Positions 8,521 through 17,768 of a stretch of 64,000 nucleotides of DNA are shown here, one piece after another. The DNA comes from Hyphomicrobiales bacterium (GTDB lineage Bacteria; Pseudomonadota; Alphaproteobacteria; Rhizobiales; Rhizobiaceae): NCBI GenBank assembly GCA_026400435.1, contig JAPLOZ010000041.1:43199-107198 (forward strand). Direction: 5' to 3'. The translations under genes and the position numbers were made by a program. Under the pieces are notes generated by a model. It had not been told where the DNA came from and searched no databases. It saw nothing but the letters and a program-made list of their open reading frames with translations. The number at the start of each line of letters is the position of its first letter. Position 1 is the stretch's first letter.

Positions 8521-9668
8521 ACCGGTATCACCGCCTGGGTGCGAGATTGTTTTCATCTTGGATTGAACGCCTCCGCGACCTGCGCAATCGAAAGGTTTCC
8601 GATCCAGCTTTTCGACGCTGGGCTACGCGATTTGCGCTGACGCGACCGATTGCTCGGCGCCAGGCAAAGGCGCTGTTCGACATTACCGCAGGCTTTGTCT
8701 ATTCGCAGGTGCTCAGCGCCTGTGTTCGTGTCGACCTGTTCGAGATACTGCAGCCCGGTCCGGCCGACACCCATGCTATCGCGCAGAGAATCAACCTGCC
8801 TTTGGAAGGCTCGCAACGTCTGCTGAAGGCGGCGGCGGCGCTCGAGCTGGTCGAATGTCGCGGCGACGGCCGTTACGCGCTTGGGCCGCTTGGCGCGGCC
8901 CTGGTAGGCAATGCCGGGGTCAAGGCGATGATCCAGCATCATGACATTCTCTACGACGATCTGCGCGACCCGCTTGCGTTGCTGGCAGGTCGCACGGATG
9001 CGCAACTCAAGCAATATTGGGCTTATGCCGGAGGGGAGAGATCACGGTCGGGCGAGACTTGGCGCCACACCGACTACACCCGGCTGATGGCGGCTTCCCA
9101 AGCATTCGTGACATCGGAAATTCTCGGGGCCTATTCGTTTGCCCGACACAGGCGACTGCTTGACGTGGGTGGCGGCGACGGGACATTTCTGATTGCTGCC
9201 GGCCAGGCAGCGCCCCAGCTTGAACTCACTCTGTTTGACCTTCCACCAGTGGCCGCGATCGCACGACAGCGCATCCTTGCCGCCGGAATGGCCGGGCGGG
9301 CGCGTGCTTTTGCAGGCAGCTTTCTGGCCGACGACCTCCCGCCAGGCGCCGATCTTGTGACGTTGAATCGGGTTCTTCATGACCATGACGATGCGGGCGC
9401 GCTTTCTGTCCTCGGCAAGATTCGAGACGCGATGGCGCCACGAGGGACGTTGCTGATCGCCGAACCGATGGCAGGCACGCGTGGCGCCCGGGCAAGTGGC
9501 GATGCGTATTTCGGATTCTACTTGCTCGCCATGGGGCAGGGCAGGCCGCGAACCACCGTTGAGATCAAGCGAATGCTCGACAGCGTGGGTTTCAGCAGAG
9601 TGCGCGAGGTTCGAACCAGCACGCCACTCATCGCAAGGATCATCGCCGCACAGCGGCCGGCCGATTGA
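8517..9668 (+). CDS. crtF: Hydroxyneurosporene O-methyltransferase
   Basis: A protein of about 383 aa of the plant-type/hydroxyindole O-methyltransferase family. It has an N-terminal winged-helix dimerisation region (FDITAGFVYSQVL onward) and the SAM-binding motif LLDVGGGDGTFL. The downstream segment LNRVLHDHDD holds the probable catalytic His. It methylates the C1 hydroxyl made by CrtC. No ATG is available. TTG 8517 overlaps the crtE stop (TTGA) with AAGGAGG at 8494-8500, a rather long spacing; TTG 8547 is the alternative. The length suits the family (about 380-390 aa). Confidence 0.92.
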   Translation: MNRYHRLGARLFSSWIERLRDLRNRKVSDPAFRRWATRFALTRPIARRQAKALFDITAGFVYSQVLSACVRVDLFEILQPGPADTHAIAQRINLPLEGSQRLLKAAAALELVECRGDGRYALGPLGAALVGNAGVKAMIQHHDILYDDLRDPLALLAGRTDAQLKQYWAYAGGERSRSGETWRHTDYTRLMAASQAFVTSEILGAYSFARHRRLLDVGGGDGTFLIAAGQAAPQLELTLFDLPPVAAIARQRILAAGMAGRARAFAGSFLADDLPPGADLVTLNRVLHDHDDAGALSVLGKIRDAMAPRGTLLIAEPMAGTRGARASGDAYFGFYLLAMGQGRPRTTVEIKRMLDSVGFSRVREVRTSTPLIARIIAAQRPAD

Positions 9669-9704
9669 CGAGCGCGCTGCGTAAATCATTTGGGGTTGGA
9701 AATG

Positions 9705-9748
9705 TGTACAAACTAATTGACAATCAAGAGTGTAAAGCTATTCTGACA
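9705..9748 (+). promoter_or_regulatory. bchC promoter with two perfect PpsR/CrtJ operators
   Basis: Two exact TGT-N12-ACA sites, TGTACAAACTAATTGACA (9705-9722) and TGTAAAGCTATTCTGACA (9731-9748), lie 8 bp apart. A sigma70-type promoter is embedded: TTGACA (9717-9722), a 16-bp spacer, TATTCT (9739-9744). The second operator therefore covers the -10 and the first covers the -35. This is the classic layout of a CrtJ-repressed bchC promoter and would drive bchCXYZ and, by read-through, puf. Confidence 0.9.
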
Positions 9749-9790
9749 CAACGGACCAGAGTTAGGCTTTCTGATTAGAGGAGGGGGCCG

Positions 9791-10729
9791 ATGAATGCGA
9801 ACGCGATCGTCCTCCAAGAGCCCCACAAGCTGGCGCTTTGCGAACTCAGGCTGAATGAACCGACGGCCGAAGATGTGGTCGTTGACATAGAATGGAGCGG
9901 CATTTCGACTGGCACCGAAAAGCTGCTTTGGTCCGGCCGGATGCCGACATTCCCTGGCATGGGGTATCCGCTCGTTCCAGGATACGAGTCGATTGGTCGT
10001 ATCGTTGAGGCGGGCCCGAGTTCAGGGCGCAAGACAGGACAGCGTGTATTCGTTCCCGGCGCCAATTGTTATCAGGGCGCGCGTGGCCTTTTTGGTGGCG
10101 CATCCTCCCGCGTCATCGTTGCTGGCCGGAAGTCTGTTCCGGTGGCTGAAAGCCTCGGCGAGCGGGCGATTCTTTTGGCCCTGGCCGCTACCGCGCATCA
10201 CGCGGTGAGCCCGGATAAGAGAGAGACGCCGGAGCTGATTGTCGGCCACGGGGTCTTGGGACGACTGATTGCCCGCATAGCTGTGGCCTGTGGCGGCAAG
10301 CCGACCGTCTGGGAGACCAACGGACAGCGCCGCTCAGGCACCGAAGGCTACGTGGCAATCGATCCGGAAGAAGACACGCGGCGCGACTATCGTCGGGTCT
10401 GCGATGTGAGCGGCGACCCCGACATACTCGACCGGCTGATCGCCCGGCTTGCCCGCGGCGGCGAGATCAATCTCGCGGGATTCTACGACCAGCGGCTTTC
10501 GTTCGCGTTCCCGGCAGCGTTCATGCGCGAGGCGCAAGTCAGGGTCTCGGCAGAGTGGTCGCAAGACGATCTGGCGGCGGTCTGCGTGATGGTCGATGGC
10601 GGCAGGCTCTCCCTTGATGGTCTGATCACCCACACAAGCGCGCCGTCGCATTTTGCCGAGGCATATTCCACGGCGTTCACCGATCCGAACTGCCTGAAGA
10701 TGGTACTCGACTGGAGGCAAGCCGCATGA
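9791..10729 (+). CDS. bchC: 3-hydroxyethyl bacteriochlorophyllide a dehydrogenase
   Basis: A 312-aa zinc-free medium-chain dehydrogenase-like protein. It carries the BchC N-terminal pattern WSGISTGTEKLLWSG and GYPLVPGYESIG, and a nucleotide-binding region near IVGHGVLGRLIA. It oxidises the C3 1-hydroxyethyl group to acetyl late in bacteriochlorophyllide a synthesis. A strong GAGGAGG precedes ATG 9791. It is first gene of the bchCXYZ-puf superoperon, and its stop overlaps bchX (ATGA). Confidence 0.95.
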   Translation: MNANAIVLQEPHKLALCELRLNEPTAEDVVVDIEWSGISTGTEKLLWSGRMPTFPGMGYPLVPGYESIGRIVEAGPSSGRKTGQRVFVPGANCYQGARGLFGGASSRVIVAGRKSVPVAESLGERAILLALAATAHHAVSPDKRETPELIVGHGVLGRLIARIAVACGGKPTVWETNGQRRSGTEGYVAIDPEEDTRRDYRRVCDVSGDPDILDRLIARLARGGEINLAGFYDQRLSFAFPAAFMREAQVRVSAEWSQDDLAAVCVMVDGGRLSLDGLITHTSAPSHFAEAYSTAFTDPNCLKMVLDWRQAA

Positions 10730-11739
10730 ACGCCCAAACGAAGGTTCCGGAAGGCGGATTGCTGGCCTTGGTCGAAAGCGTCCGCGCGGAAGCCGCGATG
10801 GCTCTTGATCCGGTTCATGTCGGGGAGGTGAAGAAGGAAACGCAGATCATCGCCATCTACGGCAAGGGCGGCATAGGCAAATCCTTTACCCTGGCGAATC
10901 TCAGCCACATGATGGCGCAGCAAGGCAAGCGCGTGCTGCTGATCGGTTGCGACCCGAAGAGCGATACAACATCGCTGCTGTTCGGCGGTCGCGCCTGCCC
11001 CACCATCATCGAAACCTCGGCGCGCAAGAAGGCCGCGGGCGAGGAAGTCGAGATTGGCGACGTCTGCTTCAAGAAGGGCGGCGTCTTTGCGATGGAACTC
11101 GGCGGACCCGAAGTCGGGCGCGGCTGCGGCGGGCGCGGCATCATCCATGGTTTCGAACTTCTCGAAAAGCTCGGCTTCCATGACTGGGGTTTTGACTACG
11201 TCCTGCTCGATTTCCTCGGCGACGTCGTGTGCGGCGGCTTCGGATTGCCGATCGCGCGCGACATGTGCCAGAAGGTCATCGTCGTCGGATCGAACGATCT
11301 CCAGTCTCTCTACGTCGCCAACAATGTCTGCTCAGCGGTCGACTACTTCCGCAAGCTGGGCGGAAATGTCGGCGTTGCCGGGATGGTCATAAACAAGGAC
11401 GACGGAACGGGCGAAGCGGCCGCCTTCGCCGCGAAGGTCGGCATACCGGTGCTGGCCGCCATTCCTGCCGACGACGATATTCGCAAGAAGAGCGCCAACT
11501 ACCAGATCATCGGCGAGCCTGGCGGTCGTTGGGGATCGCTGTTTGAAGAGCTCGCGCAGAACGTAAGCGATTCAAGCCCGCAGCGCCCGACGCCACTCAG
11601 CCAGGATGAGCTGCTCGGGCTGTTTTCCGCCAGCCAGACAGGGGGCAGCGTGGTTCTCGAGCCTGCGAGCCAAGCCGACATGCGCGGTGGCATCGTGGCG
11701 CTGAAGGCATCGCTCGAAGTCGTCTACGACGCAGTTTGA
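10726..11739 (+). CDS. bchX: Chlorophyllide a reductase iron protein subunit X
   Basis: A 337-aa NifH-like ATPase. The P-loop [10 protein letters not shown] starts near residue 46. The two [4Fe-4S] Cys segments, GRGCGGRGI and GDVVCGGFG, are present. It donates electrons to the BchYZ catalytic component, which reduces the C7=C8 bond of ring B. It overlaps bchC by 4 nt and lies 10 nt before bchY. The Ser-Phe-Thr after the P-loop lysine distinguishes it from BchL (Ser-Thr-Thr). Confidence 0.96.
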   Translation: MNAQTKVPEGGLLALVESVRAEAAMALDPVHVGEVKKETQIIAIYGKGGIGKSFTLANLSHMMAQQGKRVLLIGCDPKSDTTSLLFGGRACPTIIETSARKKAAGEEVEIGDVCFKKGGVFAMELGGPEVGRGCGGRGIIHGFELLEKLGFHDWGFDYVLLDFLGDVVCGGFGLPIARDMCQKVIVVGSNDLQSLYVANNVCSAVDYFRKLGGNVGVAGMVINKDDGTGEAAAFAAKVGIPVLAAIPADDDIRKKSANYQIIGEPGGRWGSLFEELAQNVSDSSPQRPTPLSQDELLGLFSASQTGGSVVLEPASQADMRGGIVALKASLEVVYDAV

Positions 11740-11749
11740 CAGCAGCTTC

Positions 11750-13378
11750 ATGAACGAGCGCACCACCATCGCCAACCCCGCTCAATCCGCTTCGACGGAA
11801 GTGGTCTACGATGCCGCGCCGAACGCACGCATCGACAATTCGGGGCGCGATGCCGGCGAGCCGGCGGTCGCGGCGACAGGGTCGATTGCAGGCATGAGCG
11901 CTGACCCCGCGCAGGGCGCAGGCTGCCATGGCGGCAAGGCGGAGCTTGCGCGCGCTGCGGAAGCAGCCGGCAATGGCGAGTTGATGCAGAAGCTGCGCGC
12001 TGACTACCCGCAGGGTCCGCACGACCAGCCACAATCCATGTGCCCGGCTTTCGGATCGTTGCGGGTGGGTCTGCGCATGCGCCGCACGGCAACCGTCCTG
12101 TCCGGATCCGCGTGTTGCGTTTACGGGCTGACTTTCACCTCTCACTTCTACGGAGCCAAGCGCACCGTCGGCTATGTGCCGTTCAATTCGGAGACGCTGG
12201 TCACCGGCAAGCTGTACGAGGACATCCGCGAGGCTGTGCACACGCTGGCGGATCCCGACCTTTACGACACCATAATCGTCACAAACCTCTGTGTGCCGAC
12301 CGCATCGGGTGTTCCGTTGCGCGCCCTGCCGAAGGAGATCAACGGCGTGCGCGTCATAGGAATTGACGTGCCAGGCTTCGGCGTACCGACGCATGCTGAG
12401 GCCAAGGACGTCCTTGCGGGCGCAATGCTGAATTATGCTCGCCTGGAGGCTGGCGCTGGCCCGGTCCCTGCGCCGAAGGGCGGCAAGTCCGGGAGACCCA
12501 CGATCACCTTGCTCGGCGAGATGTTCCCGGTCGATCCTGTCACCATCGGCCGCATGCTGGAGCCGTTGGGCCTTGCCGCAGGGCCCGTGGTGCCGACACG
12601 CGAATGGCGCGAGCTCTATGCGGCGCTTGACTGCGCCGCGGTTGCCGCGATCCATCCGTTCTACACTGCGTCCGTCCGGGAGTTCCATGCCGCCGGACGT
12701 GATGTCGTCGGCTCAGCTCCCGTAGGCGTGGAGGGCACCTCGGCATGGTTCGATGCGATCGGCGAAGCTTGCGGCATCCCGGTCAGAAAGGTCGATGAAG
12801 CAAAGGCGCCGATCCTAGCTGCAACCAAGGCAGCGCTGTCGGGAGCTCCCATTGCGGCCCGCATAACGCTGTCGGGTTATGAAGGGTCGGAGTTGATAGT
12901 GGGCCGGCTGCTCAAGGAATCGGGCGCAGACTTGCGCTATGTCGGTACCGCGTGTCCCAAGACAAAGTGGAATGCCGCAGATGCCGACTGGCTGCAGGCG
13001 CACGGCGTCCATGTCGAATTTCGCGCTTCCCTTGAAAAGGACATTGCGGCGGTCGATAGCTTCGAGCCCGATCTGGCGATCGGCACGACACCGGTCGTCC
13101 AGCACGCCAAGCAGAAAAGCATCCCCGCCCTGTACTTCACCAACCTGATCTCGGCCCGGCCCTTGATGGGTCCAGCCGGAGCAGGTTCGCTAGCGACAGT
13201 GATCAATGCCGCAGTCGGCAACAAGGATCGCTTCGACACGATGACTGCGTTTTTCGCGGGCGTCGGCAAGGATCATACGGCCGGTGTCTGGCATGATCCC
13301 CACAGGCTTCCTGACAAGCCCAGGACGCAGAAGCCGATGGTTGCGGCCAAGACCTCCGTCACCATGGAGGACTTTTGA
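11750..13378 (+). CDS. bchY: Chlorophyllide a reductase subunit Y
   Basis: A 542-aa NifD-like subunit. Candidate cluster-ligand Cys lie in [11 protein letters not shown] and [11 protein letters not shown]. The N-terminal roughly 70 residues are Ala/Gly-rich and probably disordered. It forms the catalytic heterotetramer with BchZ. ATG 11750 follows the bchX stop closely, and the stop lies one base before the bchZ ATG. Placement between bchX and bchZ makes the call secure. Confidence 0.95.
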   Translation: MNERTTIANPAQSASTEVVYDAAPNARIDNSGRDAGEPAVAATGSIAGMSADPAQGAGCHGGKAELARAAEAAGNGELMQKLRADYPQGPHDQPQSMCPAFGSLRVGLRMRRTATVLSGSACCVYGLTFTSHFYGAKRTVGYVPFNSETLVTGKLYEDIREAVHTLADPDLYDTIIVTNLCVPTASGVPLRALPKEINGVRVIGIDVPGFGVPTHAEAKDVLAGAMLNYARLEAGAGPVPAPKGGKSGRPTITLLGEMFPVDPVTIGRMLEPLGLAAGPVVPTREWRELYAALDCAAVAAIHPFYTASVREFHAAGRDVVGSAPVGVEGTSAWFDAIGEACGIPVRKVDEAKAPILAATKAALSGAPIAARITLSGYEGSELIVGRLLKESGADLRYVGTACPKTKWNAADADWLQAHGVHVEFRASLEKDIAAVDSFEPDLAIGTTPVVQHAKQKSIPALYFTNLISARPLMGPAGAGSLATVINAAVGNKDRFDTMTAFFAGVGKDHTAGVWHDPHRLPDKPRTQKPMVAAKTSVTMEDF

Positions 13379-13379
13379 G

Positions 13380-14825
13380 ATGCTGGTCCTCGATCACGAT
13401 CGTGCAGGCGGCTATTGGGGCTCGGTCTATGTCTTTGCGGCGCTGAAGGGCCTGCAGGTCATCATCGACGGTCCGGTCGGCTGCGAAAATCTGCCCGTGA
13501 CCTCCGTATTGCACTACACCGACGCGCTTCCGCCTCATGAGTTGCCGATCGTCGTCACCGGGCTGGCCGAGGAAGAACTTGGCCAGAAGGGCACGGAAGC
13601 GGCGATGAAACGGGCGCACTCCACGCTCGATCCAACCAAGCCCAGCGTCGTGGTCACCGGTTCGATTGCCGAGATGATCGGCGGTGGCGTGACACCGGAA
13701 GGCACCCGCATCATGCGGTTCCTGCCGCGCACTATCGACGAGGACCAGTGGCAGAGCGCGGATCGTGCGCTGGCCTGGTTGTGGAAGGAATTTGGACCGA
13801 AGAAAGCGCGCAAGGAAAAGCCGAGGCCCGATGGCGCCAAGCCGCGCGTCAACATCATCGGACCCATCTATGGGACCTTCAACATGCCTTCCGACCTCGC
13901 CGAGATCAGGCGTATCGTCGAAGGCATCGGATGCGAAATAAATCTTATCTTCCCGCTTGGCACCGACATCGCGGACGTGCCGAAACTGGGCGATGCCGAC
14001 GTCAACATCTGCCTCTATCGCGAATTCGGCCGCAAGCTCTGCGAAGCGCTGGACAAGCCCTATCTGCAGGCCCCGATCGGCCTGCATTCGACGACGGCGT
14101 TCCTGCACAAGTTGGGTGAACTGACGGGCCTCGATCCCGAGCCTTTCATTTCAAGGGAAAAGATGACGACCATCAAGCCGCTATGGGATTTGTGGCGCTC
14201 GGTGACCCAGGATTTCTATGCGACCGCGAGCTTTGGCATTGTCGCCAGCGAAACCTACGCGCGCGGAATCCGCAATTTCCTGGAGAACGACATGGGATTT
14301 CCATGCGCGTTCTCTTTCGCGAGACGGGCAGGCGAAAAGACCCGCAATGACGAAGTTCGCAAGGCCATCCACGACAAGCAGCCGCTGATCCTTTTCGGCT
14401 CCTTCAACGAGCGGATGTACTCGGCAGAGGCCGGCGGGCGCTCGTCCTATATTCCTGCCTCGTTTCCAGGCGCGATCATCCGCCGGCACACCGGCACCCC
14501 TTTCATGGGCTACGCAGGGGCCACATACCTTGTGCAGGAGATCTGCAATGCGCTGTTTGATGCGCTGTTCCGCATGATCCCGCTGGGTACCGATCTGGAC
14601 AAGGTCGAGGCAACGCCGGCGCGGCTCCATCACGAACTGCCATGGGACGCGGACGCGCTGGCGCTGCTGGATCGGGAAGTCGATCGCCATCCCGTGCTGG
14701 TGCGTATTTCAGCGGCCAAGCGCCTGCGCGACCAGGTCGAGGAAGCCGTCCGCCGGGCGGGCAAGGAACGGGTCACCGCACTCGGAATGAAACAGATTCT
14801 GAACACCGAGTTGCACCCGGCTTGA
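13380..14825 (+). CDS. bchZ: Chlorophyllide a reductase subunit Z
   Basis: A 481-aa NifK-like subunit starting with [19 protein letters not shown]. The segment [18 protein letters not shown] has the conserved Cys of the family. ATG 13380 is preferred over upstream in-frame codons because GGAGG sits in the bchY 3' end and the family start matches. It completes the BchXYZ nitrogenase-like enzyme that turns chlorins into bacteriochlorins. Confidence 0.95.
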   Translation: MLVLDHDRAGGYWGSVYVFAALKGLQVIIDGPVGCENLPVTSVLHYTDALPPHELPIVVTGLAEEELGQKGTEAAMKRAHSTLDPTKPSVVVTGSIAEMIGGGVTPEGTRIMRFLPRTIDEDQWQSADRALAWLWKEFGPKKARKEKPRPDGAKPRVNIIGPIYGTFNMPSDLAEIRRIVEGIGCEINLIFPLGTDIADVPKLGDADVNICLYREFGRKLCEALDKPYLQAPIGLHSTTAFLHKLGELTGLDPEPFISREKMTTIKPLWDLWRSVTQDFYATASFGIVASETYARGIRNFLENDMGFPCAFSFARRAGEKTRNDEVRKAIHDKQPLILFGSFNERMYSAEAGGRSSYIPASFPGAIIRRHTGTPFMGYAGATYLVQEICNALFDALFRMIPLGTDLDKVEATPARLHHELPWDADALALLDREVDRHPVLVRISAAKRLRDQVEEAVRRAGKERVTALGMKQILNTELHPA

Positions 14826-14857
14826 CGCCGGACCAGCCGGGTATGGGGAGGAAGCAA

Positions 14858-15094
14858 ATGGCAAACGTCGAATGCGCGAAGATGCCCTCTGCCGAAGAAC
14901 GCAGGCGCTGCGATCAGCGTCACGCGCGGCTGATATTCGGCGCGGCCTTTCCGCTGTGCCTCCTGATCGCGGCGTTGGCGCGACTGGTGCCAAGAGGCCG
15001 CCGCCAATCCATTGCCGGCTTCGACGGCCGGCAATCGCTTTTCAGGGAGGCAAGCAGTGCTGCCTCGATGTGCCTTCCGTTCGCCTTTCGGTGA
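14858..15094 (+). CDS. pufQ: PufQ-like protein
   Basis: A 78-aa ORF with GGGGAGG upstream. A basic N-terminal segment is followed by one transmembrane helix (ARLIFGAAFPLCLLIAALARL), then a short polar tail. Position between bchZ and pufB, size and single helix fit PufQ, which is needed for normal bacteriochlorophyll and antenna complex formation. Sequence similarity to PufQ is clear mainly in the helix; the C-terminal tail is divergent. Confidence 0.72.
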   Translation: MANVECAKMPSAEERRRCDQRHARLIFGAAFPLCLLIAALARLVPRGRRQSIAGFDGRQSLFREASSAASMCLPFAFR

Positions 15095-15101
15095 ACCGGG
15101 G

Positions 15102-15193
15102 TTTCCGGACGGCACGCCGTCCGGAAATGTCGCGGTGTAAAAACCGCGGCAGGAAGGGCCGCACGGTTTTCGTGCGGTAACGGCCGAAAGGCC
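15102..15193 (+). other. Chain of four RNA hairpins between pufQ and pufB
   Basis: Four inverted repeats follow one another. A near-perfect one has arms TTTCCGGACGGC and GCCGTCCGGAAA (15102-15127). Then come CGCGGT/ACCGCG (15131-15148), CCGCAC/GTGCGG (15159-15177), and GGCC-GAAA-GGCC (15182-15193), which ends just upstream of the pufB ribosome-binding site. In Rhodobacter the pufQ-pufB junction is a site of mRNA processing that leaves stable pufBA messages; the same role is inferred here. Confidence 0.7.
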
Positions 15194-15213
15194 TAACTAT
15201 GGAGGTACTAAGA

Positions 15214-15432
15214 ATGGCTGCGAATGACGGGTCTCTATCAGGCCTTTCGGAAGCGGAAGCCAGAGAGTTCCACTCCGTTTTCATGACCAGCTTCCTGCTG
15301 TTCGTGGCGGTTGCGGTTGTCGCCCACATCCTCGCTTGGATGTGGCGTCCGTGGCTTCCCGGCCCAGGCGGCTATGCATCGCTCGACGACGGCATTGCCC
15401 ACGTCGGCGCTCTCGTGTCCATGCTGACATAA
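15214..15432 (+). CDS. pufB: Light-harvesting 1 beta polypeptide, long C-terminus
   Basis: A 72-aa LH1 beta chain with one transmembrane helix. His38 (in VVAHILAW) is the bacteriochlorophyll ligand and His20 is the second conserved His. The conserved WRPWL end of the helix follows. Usual LH1 beta chains stop near there (about 47-55 aa). This one continues about 25 residues (PGPGGYASLDDGIAHVGALV onward). ATG 15214 is chosen because GGAGGT stands 8 bases before it; the ATG at 15199 lies inside the hairpin/Shine-Dalgarno region. Confidence 0.93.
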   Translation: MAANDGSLSGLSEAEAREFHSVFMTSFLLFVAVAVVAHILAWMWRPWLPGPGGYASLDDGIAHVGALVSMLT

Positions 15433-15444
15433 GGGGAAAGCGAA

Positions 15445-15633
15445 ATGTGGAGAATGTGGCTACTTTTCGATCCGCGCAGGACGCTGATCGCCCTGTTCAC
15501 TTTCCTGTTTGTGCTCGCGCTGGTGATTCATTTCATCCTGCTCAGCACGAACCGGTTCAATTGGCTCGAGGGCCCGGCGCCGGCTGCACCGGCGGCGTCC
15601 CTGGTCATCGAACAGACAACACACCTGGCCTGA
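15445..15633 (+). CDS. pufA: Light-harvesting 1 alpha polypeptide
   Basis: A 62-aa LH1 alpha chain beginning [12 protein letters not shown]. It has a central helix with ligand His29 (LVIHFILLS) and the conserved NRFNWLEG after it, then an Ala/Pro-rich tail. It pairs with PufB to bind bacteriochlorophyll a in the ring around the reaction centre. A GGGGAAAG ribosome-binding site lies just upstream, 12 bp after pufB. Confidence 0.95.
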   Translation: MWRMWLLFDPRRTLIALFTFLFVLALVIHFILLSTNRFNWLEGPAPAAPAASLVIEQTTHLA

Positions 15634-15668
15634 ACGAACGTCAGTTCGTTTCGGACCAGTTCAAGAAC

Positions 15669-15705
15669 GGTGCGGGCGGTCGTAGAGAACACCGCCGTCC
15701 GCACC
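15669..15705 (+). other. Intercistronic stem-loop between pufA and pufL
   Basis: Arms GGTGCGG (15669-15675) and CCGCACC (15699-15705) are extended by GCGGT/ACCGC, with a 3-nt bulge and a 10-nt loop. A hairpin here is known in other puf operons to protect the 3' end of pufBA mRNA, giving more LH1 than reaction centre. That function is inferred; the stem is seen directly. Confidence 0.72.
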
Positions 15706-15758
15706 CTTAATGGACGAGGCGCATTAGCGCCCCGTGCCCTTTGTGGGGAGGTACACTC

Positions 15759-16583
15759 ATGGCGATGCTTAGTTTCGAGAAAAAATACCGGGTCAGGGGA
15801 GGCACGCTTGTCGGCGGCGACCTCTTCGACTTCTGGGTCGGTCCGTTCTGGGTCGGCTTCTTCGGCGTGACGACGATCTTCTTTGCATCGCTCGGTATCG
15901 CGCTGATCGCCTATGGCGCAGCGCTTGGTCCGACTTGGAATATCTGGCAGATCAGCATAAACCCGCCGGCCGAGGAATACGGGCTGGGCTTCGCCCCGCT
16001 CAAGCAGGGCGGACTTTGGCAGATCATAACTATCTGCGCACTGGGCGCGTTTTGCTCATGGGCGCTGCGGCAGGCCGAAATTGCCCGCAAGCTTGGCATG
16101 GGACTGCACATACCCTGGGCCTTCGGTTTCGCCATCCTCGCCTATTTCACCTTGGTAGTCATAAGACCTGTGCTGCTCGGCGCCTGGGCAAATGCATTTC
16201 CCTACGGGATCATCACCCACCTCGATTGGGTGTCCAACACCGGCTATCAGTATGGCAACTTCCACTACAACCCGGTCCACATGATCGCGGTTTCATTCTT
16301 CTTCACAAATTGCCTGGCTTTGGCCCTGCATGGTTCACTGATCCTGTCGGCGACCAACCCGAAGAAGGGCGAGGCGGTCAAGACCGCTGAACACGAAAAC
16401 ACCTACTTCCGCGACACGATCGGCTACTCCATCGGCACGCTGGGCATCCACCGGCTCGGTCTTTTCCTGGCCGTCTCCGCAGCGTTCTTCAGCTCGATAT
16501 GCATCGTAATTTCCGGCCCGCTCTGGGCGGAGGGCTGGCCCGAATGGTGGGATTGGTGGCAGCGCATCCCGATCTGGAACTAG
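15759..16583 (+). CDS. pufL: Reaction centre protein L chain
   Basis: A 274-aa membrane protein with five helices. The bacteriochlorophyll-ligand segments are HIPWAFGF and [11 protein letters not shown]. The Fe/quinone-site His lie in LALALHGSL and LGIHRLGLF. It binds the special pair, pheophytin and QB as the partner of PufM. ATG 15759 ([15 protein letters not shown]) follows GGGGAGG; a second ATG at 15765 is possible. It lies 10 nt upstream of pufM. Confidence 0.97.
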   Translation: MAMLSFEKKYRVRGGTLVGGDLFDFWVGPFWVGFFGVTTIFFASLGIALIAYGAALGPTWNIWQISINPPAEEYGLGFAPLKQGGLWQIITICALGAFCSWALRQAEIARKLGMGLHIPWAFGFAILAYFTLVVIRPVLLGAWANAFPYGIITHLDWVSNTGYQYGNFHYNPVHMIAVSFFFTNCLALALHGSLILSATNPKKGEAVKTAEHENTYFRDTIGYSIGTLGIHRLGLFLAVSAAFFSSICIVISGPLWAEGWPEWWDWWQRIPIWN

Positions 16584-16593
16584 GACAAAAACA

Positions 16594-17517
16594 ATGACCG
16601 AGTACCAAAACATCTTCACACGCGTCCAGATCAGAGGCGGAGCCGACTATGGCGTTCCGCTTCGCAAGGGCGTCTGGGACCGGCAGGGAACGCCGGCCTT
16701 CAACTACTGGCTTGGCAAGATTGGCGACGCCCAGATCGGGCCTCTCTATCTGGGCACGCTTGGCCTGGCATCGCTTATGTGCGGCTTCGTCGCCATAGAG
16801 ATCATCGGCCTGAACATGCTGGCGTCGGTGAACTGGTCCCCGCAGGAGTTCATCAAGCAGTTCTTCTGGCTACAACTCGCGCCACCCCTGCCGGAACACG
16901 GCCTGAAAATCCTGCCGCCGCTCAAGGAAGGTGGCTGGTGGCTGATGGCGGGCTTCTTCCTGACATCGTCGATCCTGCTCTGGTGGGCGAGGATGTACCG
17001 GCGCGCGAGGGAATTGGGCATGGGTACGCACGTAGCCTGGGCCTTCGCAGCGGCAATCTGGCTCTATCTGGTGCTCGGTTTCATCCGGCCGCTGATGATG
17101 GGATCCTGGAGCGAAGCCGTGCCATTCGGGATATTCCCGCACCTCGACTGGACGAACAATTTCTCGCTCAACCACGGCAATCTTTTCTACAACCCGTTCC
17201 ACATGCTCTCGATTGCCTTCCTCTATGGATCCGCGGTGCTGTTCGCGATGCATGGCGCGACCATTCTCGCCGTCAGCCGGCTGGGCGGTGAACGCGAGAT
17301 AGAGCAGATCGTGGACCGCGGTACTGCCTCGGAGCGCGCTGCGCTGTTCTGGCGTTGGACGATGGGCTTCAACGCAACGATGGAATCTGTGCATCGCTGG
17401 GCATGGTGGTTCGCCATTCTTTGCCCGCTGGTGGGCGGGATCGGCATCCTGCTGACCGGGACAGTCGTCGACAACTGGTTCGAGTGGGGCCAGAAACATG
17501 GGCTTGCCCCAATGTGA
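16594..17517 (+). CDS. pufM: Reaction centre protein M chain
   Basis: A 307-aa five-helix subunit. His in [10 protein letters not shown] ligates the special pair; His in FAMHGATIL and SVHRWAWWF, with the Glu of EREIEQ, fit the non-haem iron site. No pufC (tetrahaem cytochrome subunit) follows, so electrons probably come from a soluble or membrane cytochrome c. It is the last gene of the superoperon; a hairpin follows about 80 bp downstream. Confidence 0.97.
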   Translation: MTEYQNIFTRVQIRGGADYGVPLRKGVWDRQGTPAFNYWLGKIGDAQIGPLYLGTLGLASLMCGFVAIEIIGLNMLASVNWSPQEFIKQFFWLQLAPPLPEHGLKILPPLKEGGWWLMAGFFLTSSILLWWARMYRRARELGMGTHVAWAFAAAIWLYLVLGFIRPLMMGSWSEAVPFGIFPHLDWTNNFSLNHGNLFYNPFHMLSIAFLYGSAVLFAMHGATILAVSRLGGEREIEQIVDRGTASERAALFWRWTMGFNATMESVHRWAWWFAILCPLVGGIGILLTGTVVDNWFEWGQKHGLAPM

Positions 17518-17596
17518 CCCGCGGCTAGGGTCAGTCTGACCCCTTAGAAAGGCGGCTCGAATGCTTGGCCCTCCCAATCATTTTGGAGCCATCTGG

Positions 17597-17625
17597 GAAC
17601 CCGGTTGCCTAAAGCAGCCGGGTTC
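17597..17625 (+). terminator. Hairpin downstream of pufM, probable terminator
   Basis: Arms GAACCCGGTTGC and GCAGCCGGGTTC flank a 5-nt loop: 12 pairs with one G-U. The tail is not a run of T, so it may act as an mRNA 3' stabiliser or a factor-assisted terminator. A smaller perfect palindrome, GGGTCAG-T-CTGACCC (17528-17542), lies right after the pufM stop. The rest of 17518-17768 shows no gene. Confidence 0.6.
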
Positions 17626-17768
17626 TCCGATTCTGGACATGATGATTGCTGGCGGACTAAGCTTCTGGCTCCCAGGACCCTGAGTTGATGTCACGCCTTG
17701 TCTTGCGTTCGCATTGCGGCGTTACGCCAATGTCATCTCTATCGGTTTCGTTCAGGAAGATGGGGTTC

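Noticed and set aside
17640..17768. PpsR site or small ORF between the puf terminator and idi
   Set aside because: No TGT-N12-ACA match and no frame with start, ribosome-binding site and protein-like composition.
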